Shown: positions 34,660 to 43,751 of the stretch, one piece after another
Layout: the number at the start of each line of letters is the position of its first letter
How positions within the stretch are numbered: the stretch's first letter is position 1
NCBI RefSeq assembly: GCF_014696715.1
Contig: NZ_JACJQO010000013.1
Location: forward strand, 186,001 to 250,000
Direction: 5' to 3'
Source of the DNA: Pseudanabaena sp. FACHB-2040
Lineage (GTDB): Bacteria > Cyanobacteriota > Cyanobacteriia > Phormidesmidales > Phormidesmidaceae
DNA length: 64,000 nt
Program-made: the position numbers and the translations under genes
The notes under the pieces: generated by a model
Told to the model about the DNA's origin: nothing
Seen by the model: the letters and a program-made list of their open reading frames with translations, nothing else
Database searches by the model: none

Positions 34660-36258
34660 CTACAGAGAGAGCCGAATTGGCGTGCGGTTGGGGCGAACGT
34701 CTAGCTCTATGGGCGCGAGCATAGATCGCCCGGTCATCTCGGGGGGCTGGGGCAGCCCCAGGATTTGGAGAACAGTGGGTGCAATGTCCGCCAAACGACC
34801 GTCGGAACGCAGCAAAACTTCCCCGCCATAGTCCGGAACTTTTAGCTTTTCGCCCTCAACCAGAATAAAGGGCACTGGATTGGTTGTATGGGCTGTCCAG
34901 GGCTTGCCGTTCTCATCGCGCATATACTCCGCGTTGCCGTGGTCAGCGATGATGATGAGCGTGCCTCCGGCTTTGGTAGCAGCTGCTATGAGCCGGCCTA
35001 GCTCTGTATCCACTGTTTCTAGGGCGGTTACGGTGGCGTCTATCTTGCCTGTATGCCCAACCATGTCGGGATTGGCGTAGTTGATCACAACAAAAGAGTA
35101 GATGCCTTTCTCAAAAGCTTTAATGGCCGTGTCTGTAACTGCTTTGGCTGACATGGCGGGAGCCCGGTCGTAGGTGGCCACCATGGGGCTGGGGATCAGC
35201 TCACGATCTTCTCCGGGCAGGGCCTCTTCTAAACCGCCGTTGAAGAAGTAGGTGACATGAGCGTATTTCTCAGTTTCAGCTGTACGAAACTGCTTGAGTT
35301 TGTGCTGGGCAATGACCTCACCCAAAATGTTGTTGAGGTTTTGAGGCTCGAAAGCAACCCTGACTGGAAAATCCGAGTCGTATTGGGTCATGGTGACAAA
35401 GGTCAGAGGCGAGATCATCTGTCGCTCAAAGCCGTCGAACTTGGCATCGACAAAGGCCTGGGTCAATTGACGGGCTCGATCAGGCCGGAAGTTGAAGAAA
35501 ATGACGCCATCGCCAGGTTCAATGGCACCAGAGGCTAGCCGTATAGGTAGGAAAAATTCGTCGGTGATCTCGGCTTCATAGGAAGCGAGCAGAGCTTCGG
35601 CTGCCGTTTGGCCCGTGCCAGGGCCGTCTTCCACCATGATGCGGTAAACCTTTTCCACCCGATCCCATCGGTGATCTCGATCCATCGCGTAGTATCGCCC
35701 GCTTAAGGTGACGATGCGGCCAAAGCCAGTTTGGTCAAGATGATCCTGAAGTTTTTGGAGGGTCTTGTGGGCTTCGGTGGGCTTAGTATCTCGGCCATCG
35801 GTAATGGCGTGAATACAAACTGTTTCGATGTCTTGGGCTTTGGCCATGTCAAGCAGGCCAATTAGATGAGATAGGTGAGAGTGAACTCCACCCTCTGAAC
35901 ATAGACCTACTAGATGGAGTTTGCTGCCCTCGTAACGAACGGCTTGACAGACTTCTAGGAGGGCAGGATTTTCCTGAATGGTGCCCTCTTCTACCGCGTC
36001 AGAGATGCGTACCAGTTCTTGGGGTACGATTCGGCCTGCGCCAATATTGAGATGGCCGACCTCTGAGTTGCCCATTTGGCCATCAGGAAGCCCTACATCT
36101 TTGCCCGAAGTTCGAATTAATGTATGCGGATACGTCGCCCATAGGCTGTCCATCACAGGAGTCTTCGCAGCGGTGACAGCATTGCCATCGGCGTCTTCCC
36201 GATATCCCCATCCGTCGAGGATGACTAGCACCATCGGTGGTACAGACGCTTGATTCAT
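34660..36258 (-). CDS. gpmI: 2,3-bisphosphoglycerate-independent phosphoglycerate mutase
   Basis: A 532-residue alkaline-phosphatase-superfamily enzyme interconverting 3- and 2-phosphoglycerate in lower glycolysis. Metal and active-site motifs: VILDGWGYRED (near 12), GQMGNSEVGHLNIGAGR (Ser nucleophile in NSEVGH near 62), HAITDGRDT, NFRPDRARQLTQAF, NYANPDMVGHTG and IIADHGNAEYM. The length fits the family. It ends with PIRLSL and is followed by secG. Start MNQASVPPMVLVILDGWG; the first ATG is the natural one. Functions in the cytoplasm. Confidence 0.95.
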   Translation of the reverse strand: MNQASVPPMVLVILDGWGYREDADGNAVTAAKTPVMDSLWATYPHTLIRTSGKDVGLPDGQMGNSEVGHLNIGAGRIVPQELVRISDAVEEGTIQENPALLEVCQAVRYEGSKLHLVGLCSEGGVHSHLSHLIGLLDMAKAQDIETVCIHAITDGRDTKPTEAHKTLQKLQDHLDQTGFGRIVTLSGRYYAMDRDHRWDRVEKVYRIMVEDGPGTGQTAAEALLASYEAEITDEFFLPIRLASGAIEPGDGVIFFNFRPDRARQLTQAFVDAKFDGFERQMISPLTFVTMTQYDSDFPVRVAFEPQNLNNILGEVIAQHKLKQFRTAETEKYAHVTYFFNGGLEEALPGEDRELIPSPMVATYDRAPAMSAKAVTDTAIKAFEKGIYSFVVINYANPDMVGHTGKIDATVTALETVDTELGRLIAAATKAGGTLIIIADHGNAEYMRDENGKPWTAHTTNPVPFILVEGEKLKVPDYGGEVLLRSDGRLADIAPTVLQILGLPQPPEMTGRSMLAPIELDVRPNRTPIRLSL

Positions 36259-37019
36259 GAGTCAAGAAACCTTGTGATTGTCGTCTAGTGTTCAAAAATC
36301 ATACCATTCAGCCTGAAAGGCGAATGGAGGGGCCAGAGCCATTTTTGACCGGTAGGCACGCAGTTAGTTACCACAGTATTCAGCGTCAGCGCTTCTTGTA
36401 AAGAGGCATACTCAACGCCTTATCTGGGCTTTAATCTGCAGTTGAGTCAGAAAAAATAGCTGTAAGAGCGGGAGGTTGGCCAATACTTTATCAGGTAGAT
36501 AACCCTCTACTGCGATCCCGCCGCTATAGGTTGCAGCAATCGCAAGGTAGAAAAAGTACGAAAAGTGGAACTTTTTAAGTAGAAGTTGAATTTAAGGAAG
36601 CTTGCAGTTGTCTAAAAATAGCACACCATGAGGGGCCTTATGGAGCCGATGCCCGAGTTTTCATTGGGGCCATTTCGTTGCCATCGCTCTCGCTCGCTTC
36701 TGTTGTGAAAGCAGGGGACCAACCCAGCGGAGAACGGCGATTATAGCCAGTTTTGGAGATCTGCTGAATGCTCAGTAGCCCTAGCAGAAGCCTTATAAAC
36801 TGCTTTTACTGACAGCTATGACTCATCAGAGTATGTCAGGTCCAGCTAACTTTAAGTCTCTCCTCAAACAGCCGTACTAAAATCAAACGCTATATCTAGA
36901 AGACTCGGCTCAGGCAAACTCTAAATACAGAATTGATTATCAAAGCCTATGAAACTTATAAGACGCGATTAAGGTGCAATAACACTTTTTTCTCCTTAGC
37001 TAGATTGACAGTTAGTGGT
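36259..37019. other. 760-base non-coding region between gpmI and the ABC-F gene
   Basis: Both flanking genes run leftward, so this stretch carries the gpmI promoter and the 3' end of the ABC-F transcript. I see no credible reading frame, no tRNA and no clear hairpin-plus-T-run. It is AT-rich at about 36850-37000. Confidence 0.4.
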
Positions 37020-38717
37020 TTAGGCTTTTTTCTTCTCCTGCTGTTTCTGGCGCTTGGCCGCTGCTTTAGCGGCCTTTTCGGCCTCTAGGGCAGCTAGTCG
37101 GGCAGCTTCTTGTTCCTCAGCCAGCTTGTCTAGGTAGTAGTGGTAGTCTCCATTGAATAGTCTTAGTTCGCCATCGCGGATTTCGACAATCTTGTTGGCA
37201 ACTTGAGAGATAAAATAGCGGTCGTGAGAGACCAGCAGAGCTGTACCGTCGTAGTGCTGTAATGCTTCTTCCAGCATTTCTTTGGCCGGAATGTCGAGGT
37301 GGTTGGTAGGCTCATCGAGAATTAGCAGATTGGCCGGACGCAGCAGCATTTTGGCTAGAGCTAAGCGGGCTTTTTCGCCGCCGCTGAGGGCCTGAACCTG
37401 CTTGAAGACGGTATCGCCACTAAAGAGAAAGCGGCCCAAGATGGTGCGGACTTCCTCATTGGTCCACTCGGGTACTTCGTCATGAACGGTGTCTATAACG
37501 GTCTTGGTGAGGTCTAGCGCTTCCGCCTGGTTCTGCTCAAAGTAGCTGGGGATCACGTTATGCTGACCCATTTTCACTGCGCCTTCGGTCGGAGCTTCTA
37601 GGCCAGTAATCAAACGCAGCAGGGTGGACTTGCCGGAACCGTTGGGACCAAGGAAGGCAATGCGATCGCCTCGCTCGATCAGCAGATTTGCGCCTAGAAA
37701 GAGGATCTTTTCATCGTAGGTGTGGGTCAGATCTTCGATATGGACGATTTCTCGGCCACTGCGGGGAGCAGGTGGAAAGCGAAAGTGAAGGGTTCTGATG
37801 CTGCCATCGGGAGCCTCAATCCGATCAATCTTCTCTAGCTGCTTCTCTCGGCTCTTGGCCTGGGTGCTGCGGGTGGCGCTGGCCCGAAATCGATCGACAA
37901 AAGCCTGTTGTTTGGCAAGATCCTTCTGCTGCCGTTCAAAGGCGCTGAGCTGAGCTGCTTTGGTTTCGGCCTTTTGCTCTAAATAGGTGCTGTAGTTGCC
38001 CAGATAGGTGCTGGAGACGCCTCGCTCGGTTTCTACAATCTGAGTGCAGAGGCGATCTAGAAACTCTCGGTCGTGGGAGACAATCACCATCGGCGTGTTT
38101 AGCCCTTTTAAGTAGCCTTCTAGCCACTCGATGGTTTCTAGATCCAGGTGGTTGGTTGGCTCGTCTAGCAGCAGCACATCGGGCTTTTGCAGCAAAATTT
38201 TGCCTAGACCCATGCGCATTTGCCAGCCGCCGCTAAATTCGCCAACTTTGCGATCGCCATCTTCCGACACAAATCCCATTTCTGGCAGGATTTTCTCAAT
38301 GGTGGCTTCTAACCCATAGCCGCCCATGCCTTCAAAGCGACGCTGAAGCTTGTCTAACTGAGTGATGAGACGCTCTAGCTCTTTGGGGTCGGCAGCTTCC
38401 ATGAGATGAGGAAGGTAGTGCAGCTTCTGCTGCACCTCGTTGGCTTCGCTGAAGACCGTCCAAAACTCTTCTCGCACTGTGCGATCGGGATCGACCTCAA
38501 ATTCCTGAGATAAGTAGGCAATCTTTAGATCGGTTGGGCGGATGATGGCCCCAGCGGTTGGCTCCATCTCTCCTGAAATAATCTTGAGCTGCGTCGATTT
38601 GCCTGCACCGTTGACGCCAACTAGGCCAATGCGATCGCCTGGCTTAACCTCCCAGTTGACATCCTTGAGCACTTCCCCAGTGGGATAGATTTTGCTGATA
38701 TTCTCCAGGCGCAGCAT
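37020..38717 (-). CDS. ABC-F family ATPase
   Basis: A 565-residue soluble protein of two ABC domains with no membrane part. Domain 1: Walker A GVNGAGKST (about 34-42), signature FSGGWQMRMGLGK, Walker B LLLDEPTNHLD, then the ABC-F linker (P-site-tRNA-interaction-type helices) around 240-330. Domain 2: GPNGSGKST, LSGGEKARLALAK and LILDEPTNHLD. The C-terminal tail is Lys/Ala/Glu-rich, typical of Uup/YdiF-like members. ABC-F proteins rescue or adjust ribosomes; the exact subgroup cannot be decided. Starts MLRLENISKIYPTGEV. Possible relation to antibiotic resistance is not supported here. Confidence 0.93.
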   Translation of the reverse strand: MLRLENISKIYPTGEVLKDVNWEVKPGDRIGLVGVNGAGKSTQLKIISGEMEPTAGAIIRPTDLKIAYLSQEFEVDPDRTVREEFWTVFSEANEVQQKLHYLPHLMEAADPKELERLITQLDKLQRRFEGMGGYGLEATIEKILPEMGFVSEDGDRKVGEFSGGWQMRMGLGKILLQKPDVLLLDEPTNHLDLETIEWLEGYLKGLNTPMVIVSHDREFLDRLCTQIVETERGVSSTYLGNYSTYLEQKAETKAAQLSAFERQQKDLAKQQAFVDRFRASATRSTQAKSREKQLEKIDRIEAPDGSIRTLHFRFPPAPRSGREIVHIEDLTHTYDEKILFLGANLLIERGDRIAFLGPNGSGKSTLLRLITGLEAPTEGAVKMGQHNVIPSYFEQNQAEALDLTKTVIDTVHDEVPEWTNEEVRTILGRFLFSGDTVFKQVQALSGGEKARLALAKMLLRPANLLILDEPTNHLDIPAKEMLEEALQHYDGTALLVSHDRYFISQVANKIVEIRDGELRLFNGDYHYYLDKLAEEQEAARLAALEAEKAAKAAAKRQKQQEKKKA

Positions 38718-40115
38718 GGGCAGCTCCAGACAAATAGGGACACTTTATTAAAGTTAACCCAAGGATGGGCCAAGTCTATGCATCTCTGTCCATTCGTTGA
38801 TCTATTTGGTCCAATAGCTGGAAATCTGGTGCCAAAGAGCAAGAATGGCCCAAAAAAGGCGAGCTCTGTATCTGCAGCCACGATAATCTCTGCTTTGGGA
38901 CAGAGTGTGCAGAGTCTTTGGGGGGAAGCAGAAGTGCGATCGCACTTTGTACGATTTGTACATAACAAGTTCATATAACAAGCCGCTCCCCGAGCAGTCA
39001 CTCTAGTAGTTGCTGCTTGGGGAGCCTTTTTAGGCTGCACAGCAGAAGTACGGAACTCAGGAGACCCCGAAAGTAAACTCAAGAGTTCCCTGTCTCCCAT
39101 CCCGGCATCTTTCTGTCCCCGCAACTCATGCTCAGTCAGTCACCTGGATAGCAGTCTTGGAGCCGTAAGCAGACGGCTTCAAAAATAATTTCTTGGTTTC
39201 GGGAACTTTCTTCACTGCGGCTTCATCTATAGAGCAGGAGTGTGAGTTCCTGAGCGTGCCTCTAGGCATACTACGTCGTCAGCACCGCGAGTTTCATAAG
39301 TACGATGAGTTCCTTCTGGCAATAGGCAGACAGCTACTGCACACGTGAAATGGCTCTACAAGATGCGAATCTGGTCTACACTTTCCGATCAAAGTTCAGT
39401 GCTTCTACCCATCCCATTCACATGCACTTGATGAATACTTGATGCATGAGGAGTTACTGACAGATTCATTGCATTCATTTAATTGAGTCCATGCCAAATT
39501 TTACGACCCCTTTTTCCTCCCTTGAGTCAGCGACTTGAGGATGTTCGTAACGTAAGCGTGAGTTTCCTTTATCCATGTGCATACTGACTACTGGTTTAAA
39601 CAGAGAAACCAAAGCCCCCATGTTCGTGGATGGATTAGCTGCTGACTAAAGTAGCTATTTGAGCGAGTTCTCTTGTATTGTGCCCCCAAGTATTTTCTAG
39701 GCTTGTTGGCTGCTGATTAGAGCAGTTAGCAGACCTCCAGTTGACCCTTTGATCTACCCTCCTAATTCTGACAGGCAGGGCTTCTACCACCCGTAAGAGC
39801 ACACGAAAGCCGAGCCGACAGTCAACTAGATCTGGTCAACTACAGCATTCCTGAGATCCTTATAGATGCCCGTCACTTGCACTGGGGCCGTCAGTGAATC
39901 ATTAGGCCCATGTGTCCTGAGCTTATAGACGGTTTGTAGACAAATTTTGTTCATCGGTTGGGGCAATTACCCCGACTGGGTTTAGCACGCCCTAGTTTTT
40001 AACTCTTGCAAACAGGCTGCGAGCGATCTTGAAATGCGATCGCATCAACGCACTGTGCCTTTGGGCTGTGTTTAACCCGGTTTATAGCCGAAAACACTCT
40101 TGGAGACATCAATTC
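38718..40115. other. 1.4-kb region with no firm gene, upstream of the cellulase
   Basis: Contains a clear rightward terminator (38985-39031) with no recognised upstream gene. A 66-codon frame at 38778-38978 ends just before it, but has no ribosome site and an unremarkable sequence, so it is not called. Further on are small inverted repeats, including GGGG/CCCC near 39961-39974. The cellulase promoter must lie in the last few hundred bases. The HIP1 octamer near 38939 has the repeat TTGTAC-GAT-TTGTAC after it. Confidence 0.45.
38985..39031 (+). terminator. Orphan rho-independent terminator
   Basis: GCTCCCCGAGCAG (38985-38997) pairs with CTGCTTGGGGAGC (39013-39025), one G-T pair inside, then CTTTTT. 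It faces rightward although the preceding gene (ABC-F) runs leftward and starts at 38717. Something short transcribed rightward from about 38750-38980 is therefore implied. Confidence 0.75.
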
Positions 40116-42701
40116 ATGACTACGCAAAATCCTGCCAACGTTAGCTTTGCAGTAACTGGCGACTGGGGTACAGGTTTTACCGCCGATCTGACGATTCGCA
40201 ATACTGGCACCACCCCCATTAATGGTTGGACCTTAAATTTCAATGCACCCTACAGCATTGATCAGCATTGGTCGTCTGTTCTCACTAAGCTTCCCGATGG
40301 CCGCTACAGCGTTAAACCCTTAAGCTGGAACACCGCTATTCCAGCAGGTGGCAGCATTACCTTTGGATTTCGAGGTGCCAAAGCTGCCGGAACTCGGGCT
40401 ACCGCACCCACCAACTATCAGCTAAATGGTGTTTCCTTAACCAGCGGCGCTGCACCGACAGCAACGCCAACACCAACTCTGGCCCCAGCTTTGCCGGATC
40501 TGATCATTAGCGATACCACCCTGGCAGAAGGTGCGCTCAACGCTAACGGGGCTGCTTCGGCTCTGTTCAAAGTCAGCCTGTCTAAGGCCAGCAGCCAATC
40601 GGTGACGGTGGGCTATGCAACGCAGAATGGCAGTGCGATCGCAGGTCAAGACTTTACAGCTAAGCAAGGCACCCTCACCTTTGCACCTGGTGAAACCAGC
40701 AAAAACATTGCTATTCCCATCCTCAACGACACCCGGATTGAACCGACTCAAACCTTCAAAGTCTTGCTCTCCAACGCCAGCCAGGCCAAAATTCTCGACT
40801 CTCAAGGCATCGGCACAATCCTTGATAACGATACTGCTGCACCCGCGCCTACACCCACGCCTGCACCCGCACCTGCACCCACGCCTGCACCTACACCCAC
40901 GCCTGCAACCGTATTGCCTGGTTTAAGCATCGGCAATGCCACTTTGGCAGAAGGTGCGCTCAGCGCTAATGGCACTGCTTCAGCCCTGTTCAAAGTCAGC
41001 CTGTCTAAGGCCAGCAGCCAATCGGTGACGGTAGGCTATGCAACGCAGAGTGACAGTGCGATCGCAGGTCAAGACTTCACAGCTAAGCAAGGCACCCTCA
41101 CCTTTGCACCTGGTGAAACCAGCAAAGACATTGCCATCTCCATCCTCAATGACACCCTGGTTGAACCGACCGAGACCTTCAAAGTTGTGCTTTCTGATGC
41201 CAGCCAAGCCAGCATTGTCACTGCTCAGGGAACGGGCACCATTCTCGATGACGATGTAGCGCCGACTGCTCCCTCAACCAGCGGAACCCCAACTGCCCCT
41301 TCAACCGGCAAATTCAACTACGCTGAAGCGCTGCAAAAGTCCTTCCTGTTCTACGAAGCCCAGCGCTCTGGCGACCTGCCCGGCAACAACCGCATTCAGT
41401 GGCGCGGCGATTCTGCAATGAAAGATGGATCAGACGTAGGCCGAGATCTGACCGGTGGCTATTACGATGCAGGCGACCACGTAAAGTTCAATTTCCCGAT
41501 GGCTTCATCTTTAACGATGCTGAGCTGGGGGGTGCGCGAGTATCGCGAAGCCTACAACCGTGCGGGTCAGCTAGATGACGCTCTCAGCGCCATTCGTTGG
41601 GGCACCGACTACCTGCTGAAATGCCACGTCACCGATGCTAACGGCACGAAAGAATTTTGGGGGCAGGTCGGCGATGGCAATGCAGACCACTCCTACTGGG
41701 GCTCTCCAGAAAAAATGACGATGGCGCGGCCCTCCTTCAAAATTGATCGGCAAAACCCTGGCTCAGACTTAGCAGGCGAAGCAGCAGCAGCGCTCGCATC
41801 GGCTTCCATCGTTTTTCGTAAGACCGATGCCGCCTATGCCGATAAGCTGCTGGATAATGCCATTCAGCTCTACACCTTTGCTGACACTTACCGAGGCAAA
41901 TACTCTGACTCCATTACTGATGCTAAATCCTTCTACAACTCCTGGAGTGGCTATCAAGATGAACTAAGCTGGGGAGCTGCCTGGATTCATGAAGCTCAGC
42001 AGGCAGCAGGCAAATCTGACACAACCTATCTAAACAAGGCAAAAGCAGCCTACACAGGCGTCAATGCCACCTTCTCCTGGGATAACAAATCCGCTGGTGT
42101 GGGAGTTTTGCTAGCACAAGAAACCGGCGATAGTCTCTATCGCAGTGATGTAGAAAGGCTGCTGAATAGCTGGCTACCCGGTGGTGGCGGTGTTACCTAT
42201 ACTTCAGGTGGACTGGCTTGGGGCGGCGAGTGGGGCTCTCTTCGCAGTGCTGCCAACATGGCTTTTGTGGGAGGAGTTTATGCCGACACTGTGACCAATC
42301 CCCAGGGCAAATACAGTACCTTTGCAGAGAAGCAAATAGACTACATTTTGGGCGACAATCCTCGCCAGTCTAGCTACATGGTGGGCTTTGGCAAAAATTC
42401 TCCGGTTAACCCCCACCATAGAGCAGCTTCCGGTACAGACTGGGGTGGCTTTAATGGCTCTCAACCCAATGCTCACATTCTCTATGGAGCTCTAGTAGGT
42501 GGGCCTTCTGCCCCCAATGACTTTGCCTATAAAGACCTTCGCAATGACTACGTTGCAAACGAAGTAGCGACAGACTACAATGCGGCCTTCACAGGTGCAA
42601 TGGCCCGCATGGTGGACCGATTTGGCGGTACGCCCTTGAACGACGCCCAGCTTGATGCACTACCCGGCATCGTTGTGCAGAATGCCCCTGCTGCTGTCTA
42701 G
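40116..42701 (+). CDS. GH9 cellulase with CBM2 and two Calx-beta domains
   Basis: About 861 residues. Order: CBM2 cellulose-binding domain (about 1-105, NVSFAVTGDWGTGFTADLTI, SWNTAIPAGGSITFGFRG), a Pro/Thr linker, Calx-beta domain 1 (about 130-240), a Thr/Pro/Ala linker, Calx-beta domain 2 (about 270-380), then the GH9 endoglucanase domain (about 400-850) with YYDAGDHVKFNFPMA (catalytic Asp), NPHHRAASGTD and NDYVANEVATDYNAAFTG (acid Glu region). The ATG at 40116 has GGAG upstream, giving MTTQNPANVSF with no signal peptide; a TTG at 40029 would add 29 residues that also lack one. So export, if any, is not Sec-type in appearance. It could degrade cellulose outside or trim the cell's own cellulose. 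Confidence 0.93.
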   Translation: MTTQNPANVSFAVTGDWGTGFTADLTIRNTGTTPINGWTLNFNAPYSIDQHWSSVLTKLPDGRYSVKPLSWNTAIPAGGSITFGFRGAKAAGTRATAPTNYQLNGVSLTSGAAPTATPTPTLAPALPDLIISDTTLAEGALNANGAASALFKVSLSKASSQSVTVGYATQNGSAIAGQDFTAKQGTLTFAPGETSKNIAIPILNDTRIEPTQTFKVLLSNASQAKILDSQGIGTILDNDTAAPAPTPTPAPAPAPTPAPTPTPATVLPGLSIGNATLAEGALSANGTASALFKVSLSKASSQSVTVGYATQSDSAIAGQDFTAKQGTLTFAPGETSKDIAISILNDTLVEPTETFKVVLSDASQASIVTAQGTGTILDDDVAPTAPSTSGTPTAPSTGKFNYAEALQKSFLFYEAQRSGDLPGNNRIQWRGDSAMKDGSDVGRDLTGGYYDAGDHVKFNFPMASSLTMLSWGVREYREAYNRAGQLDDALSAIRWGTDYLLKCHVTDANGTKEFWGQVGDGNADHSYWGSPEKMTMARPSFKIDRQNPGSDLAGEAAAALASASIVFRKTDAAYADKLLDNAIQLYTFADTYRGKYSDSITDAKSFYNSWSGYQDELSWGAAWIHEAQQAAGKSDTTYLNKAKAAYTGVNATFSWDNKSAGVGVLLAQETGDSLYRSDVERLLNSWLPGGGGVTYTSGGLAWGGEWGSLRSAANMAFVGGVYADTVTNPQGKYSTFAEKQIDYILGDNPRQSSYMVGFGKNSPVNPHHRAASGTDWGGFNGSQPNAHILYGALVGGPSAPNDFAYKDLRNDYVANEVATDYNAAFTGAMARMVDRFGGTPLNDAQLDALPGIVVQNAPAAV
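40498..41244 (+). repeat. Two near-identical Calx-beta-coding repeats
   Basis: Copies at 40498-40824 and 40918-41244, offset 420 bases, match almost base for base over most of their length (for example AAAGTCAGCCTGTCTAAGGC in both). Between them (about 40841-40915) lies a Pro/Thr/Ala-coding hexamer stretch. The DNA identity suggests a recent duplication or gene conversion within the cellulase gene. Confidence 0.85.
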
Positions 42702-42710
42702 TTAAATATC

Positions 42711-42795
42711 GCACCACCCCTATTTGAACTCAGATAGGGGTGGTGCATTGCAATGAAAAGGGGATGTTCTGCAAGAATGTCCTCTTTTCATTGCA
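42711..42795 (+). terminator. Two tandem hairpins after the cellulase gene
   Basis: Hairpin 1: GCACCACCCCTAT (42711-42723) with its perfect complement (42734-42746). Hairpin 2: TGCAATGAAAAG (42749-42760) pairs with CTTTTCATTGCA (42784-42795), extended by G-T and G-C pairs. Both lie within 95 bases of the stop. Neither has a long T-run; a termination and mRNA-protection structure is the likeliest reading. Confidence 0.65.
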
Positions 42796-43101
42796 GAATG
42801 ACTGGCAAAAAGCAAGTTGTGGTGCCTTTCTGCACTTGAAAAATCAAAATGAAGGTTCTTGCCCTAGCTCTCAAGACTTTCTTAAATACGGTTGAACTCA
42901 CTGAACTGTTCTGATACCGTTTTAGATGCAGGGAGAGCCTAGACGGAGGACTGGAAAGATCTCACCCTTTCCAATCCCCCTAACGCTCCCAATCTAGATC
43001 TGGTAGAAAGGAAGCGCTAGGCTCATTTTAGCCCTAGTGCCCATCTTCATACCTTCTTGGAGCCCTAGAGGTCTCCCTGTTTTCCTTTAGAAGGTAGAAA
43101 C

Positions 43102-43338
43102 ATGATCACTAGCAAAACTGAATTACTGCGCTCCATTCCGGTTCTCTCAAGCCAGGAAACGCTTAAGCACATCCTTATTGGAGATTACGGAGCGATCATT
43201 GCAACGCAAAAACTGCTGGCTACTTTGAACTACGCTGATAAGACTTTCTGGACTCAGCCACAACTCATAGGAGCGACTGGCGAGTACATCAGTGTCTTGA
43301 TTAAACGAAGCGCTCCTAATCAAGACATAGAAAGCTAA
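43102..43338 (+). CDS. Small hypothetical protein (78 aa)
   Basis: ATG at 43102 with AAGG eight bases upstream. Polar and helical: MITSKTELLRSIPVLSSQET, then LKHILIGDYGAIIATQKLL. No signal peptide, cysteine or known motif. It has no homologue I can recall. It lies alone between the cellulase terminators and an inverted-repeat element. Being short and orphan, it could be a spurious frame, though the ribosome site is respectable. Confidence 0.5.
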   Translation: MITSKTELLRSIPVLSSQETLKHILIGDYGAIIATQKLLATLNYADKTFWTQPQLIGATGEYISVLIKRSAPNQDIES

Positions 43339-43357
43339 ATCTAGGTTGTAAGCAAAA

Positions 43358-43444
43358 TAGGATGGGCAAAGGGCAAAGCCCGTGCCCATCACAATCTTAA
43401 AAATCTAAGCAGAATGATGGGCACGCTTTGCTTTGCCCATCCTA
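43358..43444. repeat. Imperfect long inverted repeat
   Basis: TAGGATGGGCAAAGGGCAAA... (43358-43391) faces ...TTTGCTTTGCCCATCCTA (43415-43444), about 30 matching positions per arm with one three-base insertion. The core resembles widespread dispersed palindromic repeats with a TAGGATGGGCAAAGC-type end in many bacteria. It starts 20 bases after the small gene's stop and could fold into a stable hairpin in RNA, or be a relic of a non-autonomous mobile element. Confidence 0.65.
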
Positions 43445-43535
43445 CAAACTTGTTAGTTTGCTACGATAGCTGCTCAAGGTTTTCGTAAAGAGTTGCGATC
43501 GCACAAAAACCGAGCAACTTATATTCTTAATTTAA

Positions 43536-43608
43536 TGGAGATAAGCGGATTCGAACCGCTGACCCCTTCAATGCCATTGAAGTGCTCTACCAACTGAGCT
43601 ATATCCCC
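43536..43608 (-). tRNA. tRNA-Ala (anticodon GGC)
   Basis: Reads leftward as GGGGATATAGCTCAGTTGGT... with a full cloverleaf: acceptor GGGGATA/TATCTCC (one G-T pair), D arm GCTC/GAGC, anticodon stem CTTCA/TGAAG around ATGGCAT (anticodon GGC), T arm with GGTTCGAATCC. The 73-base length is right. No CCA is encoded, as usual in cyanobacteria. It decodes GCC and GCU. Confidence 0.95.
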
Positions 43609-43751
43609 TTGTGCGCTGAGCGCATTAACCATATTGCCTTGGTGGGGCCTCTTCGTCAAGGGTTCTTACAACTTTCTCTTACGAGAGGGGCTGATGCCGC
43701 TCAAATCACGTTAGAGTCAGGGAAGTAAGGTGATTGACAGGTTGCATAGCG

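Noticed and set aside
38778-38978. 66-residue frame that ends just before a terminator
   Set aside because: Its position is suggestive, but there is no proper ribosome site and an ordinary-looking sequence; reported as a possible small RNA instead.
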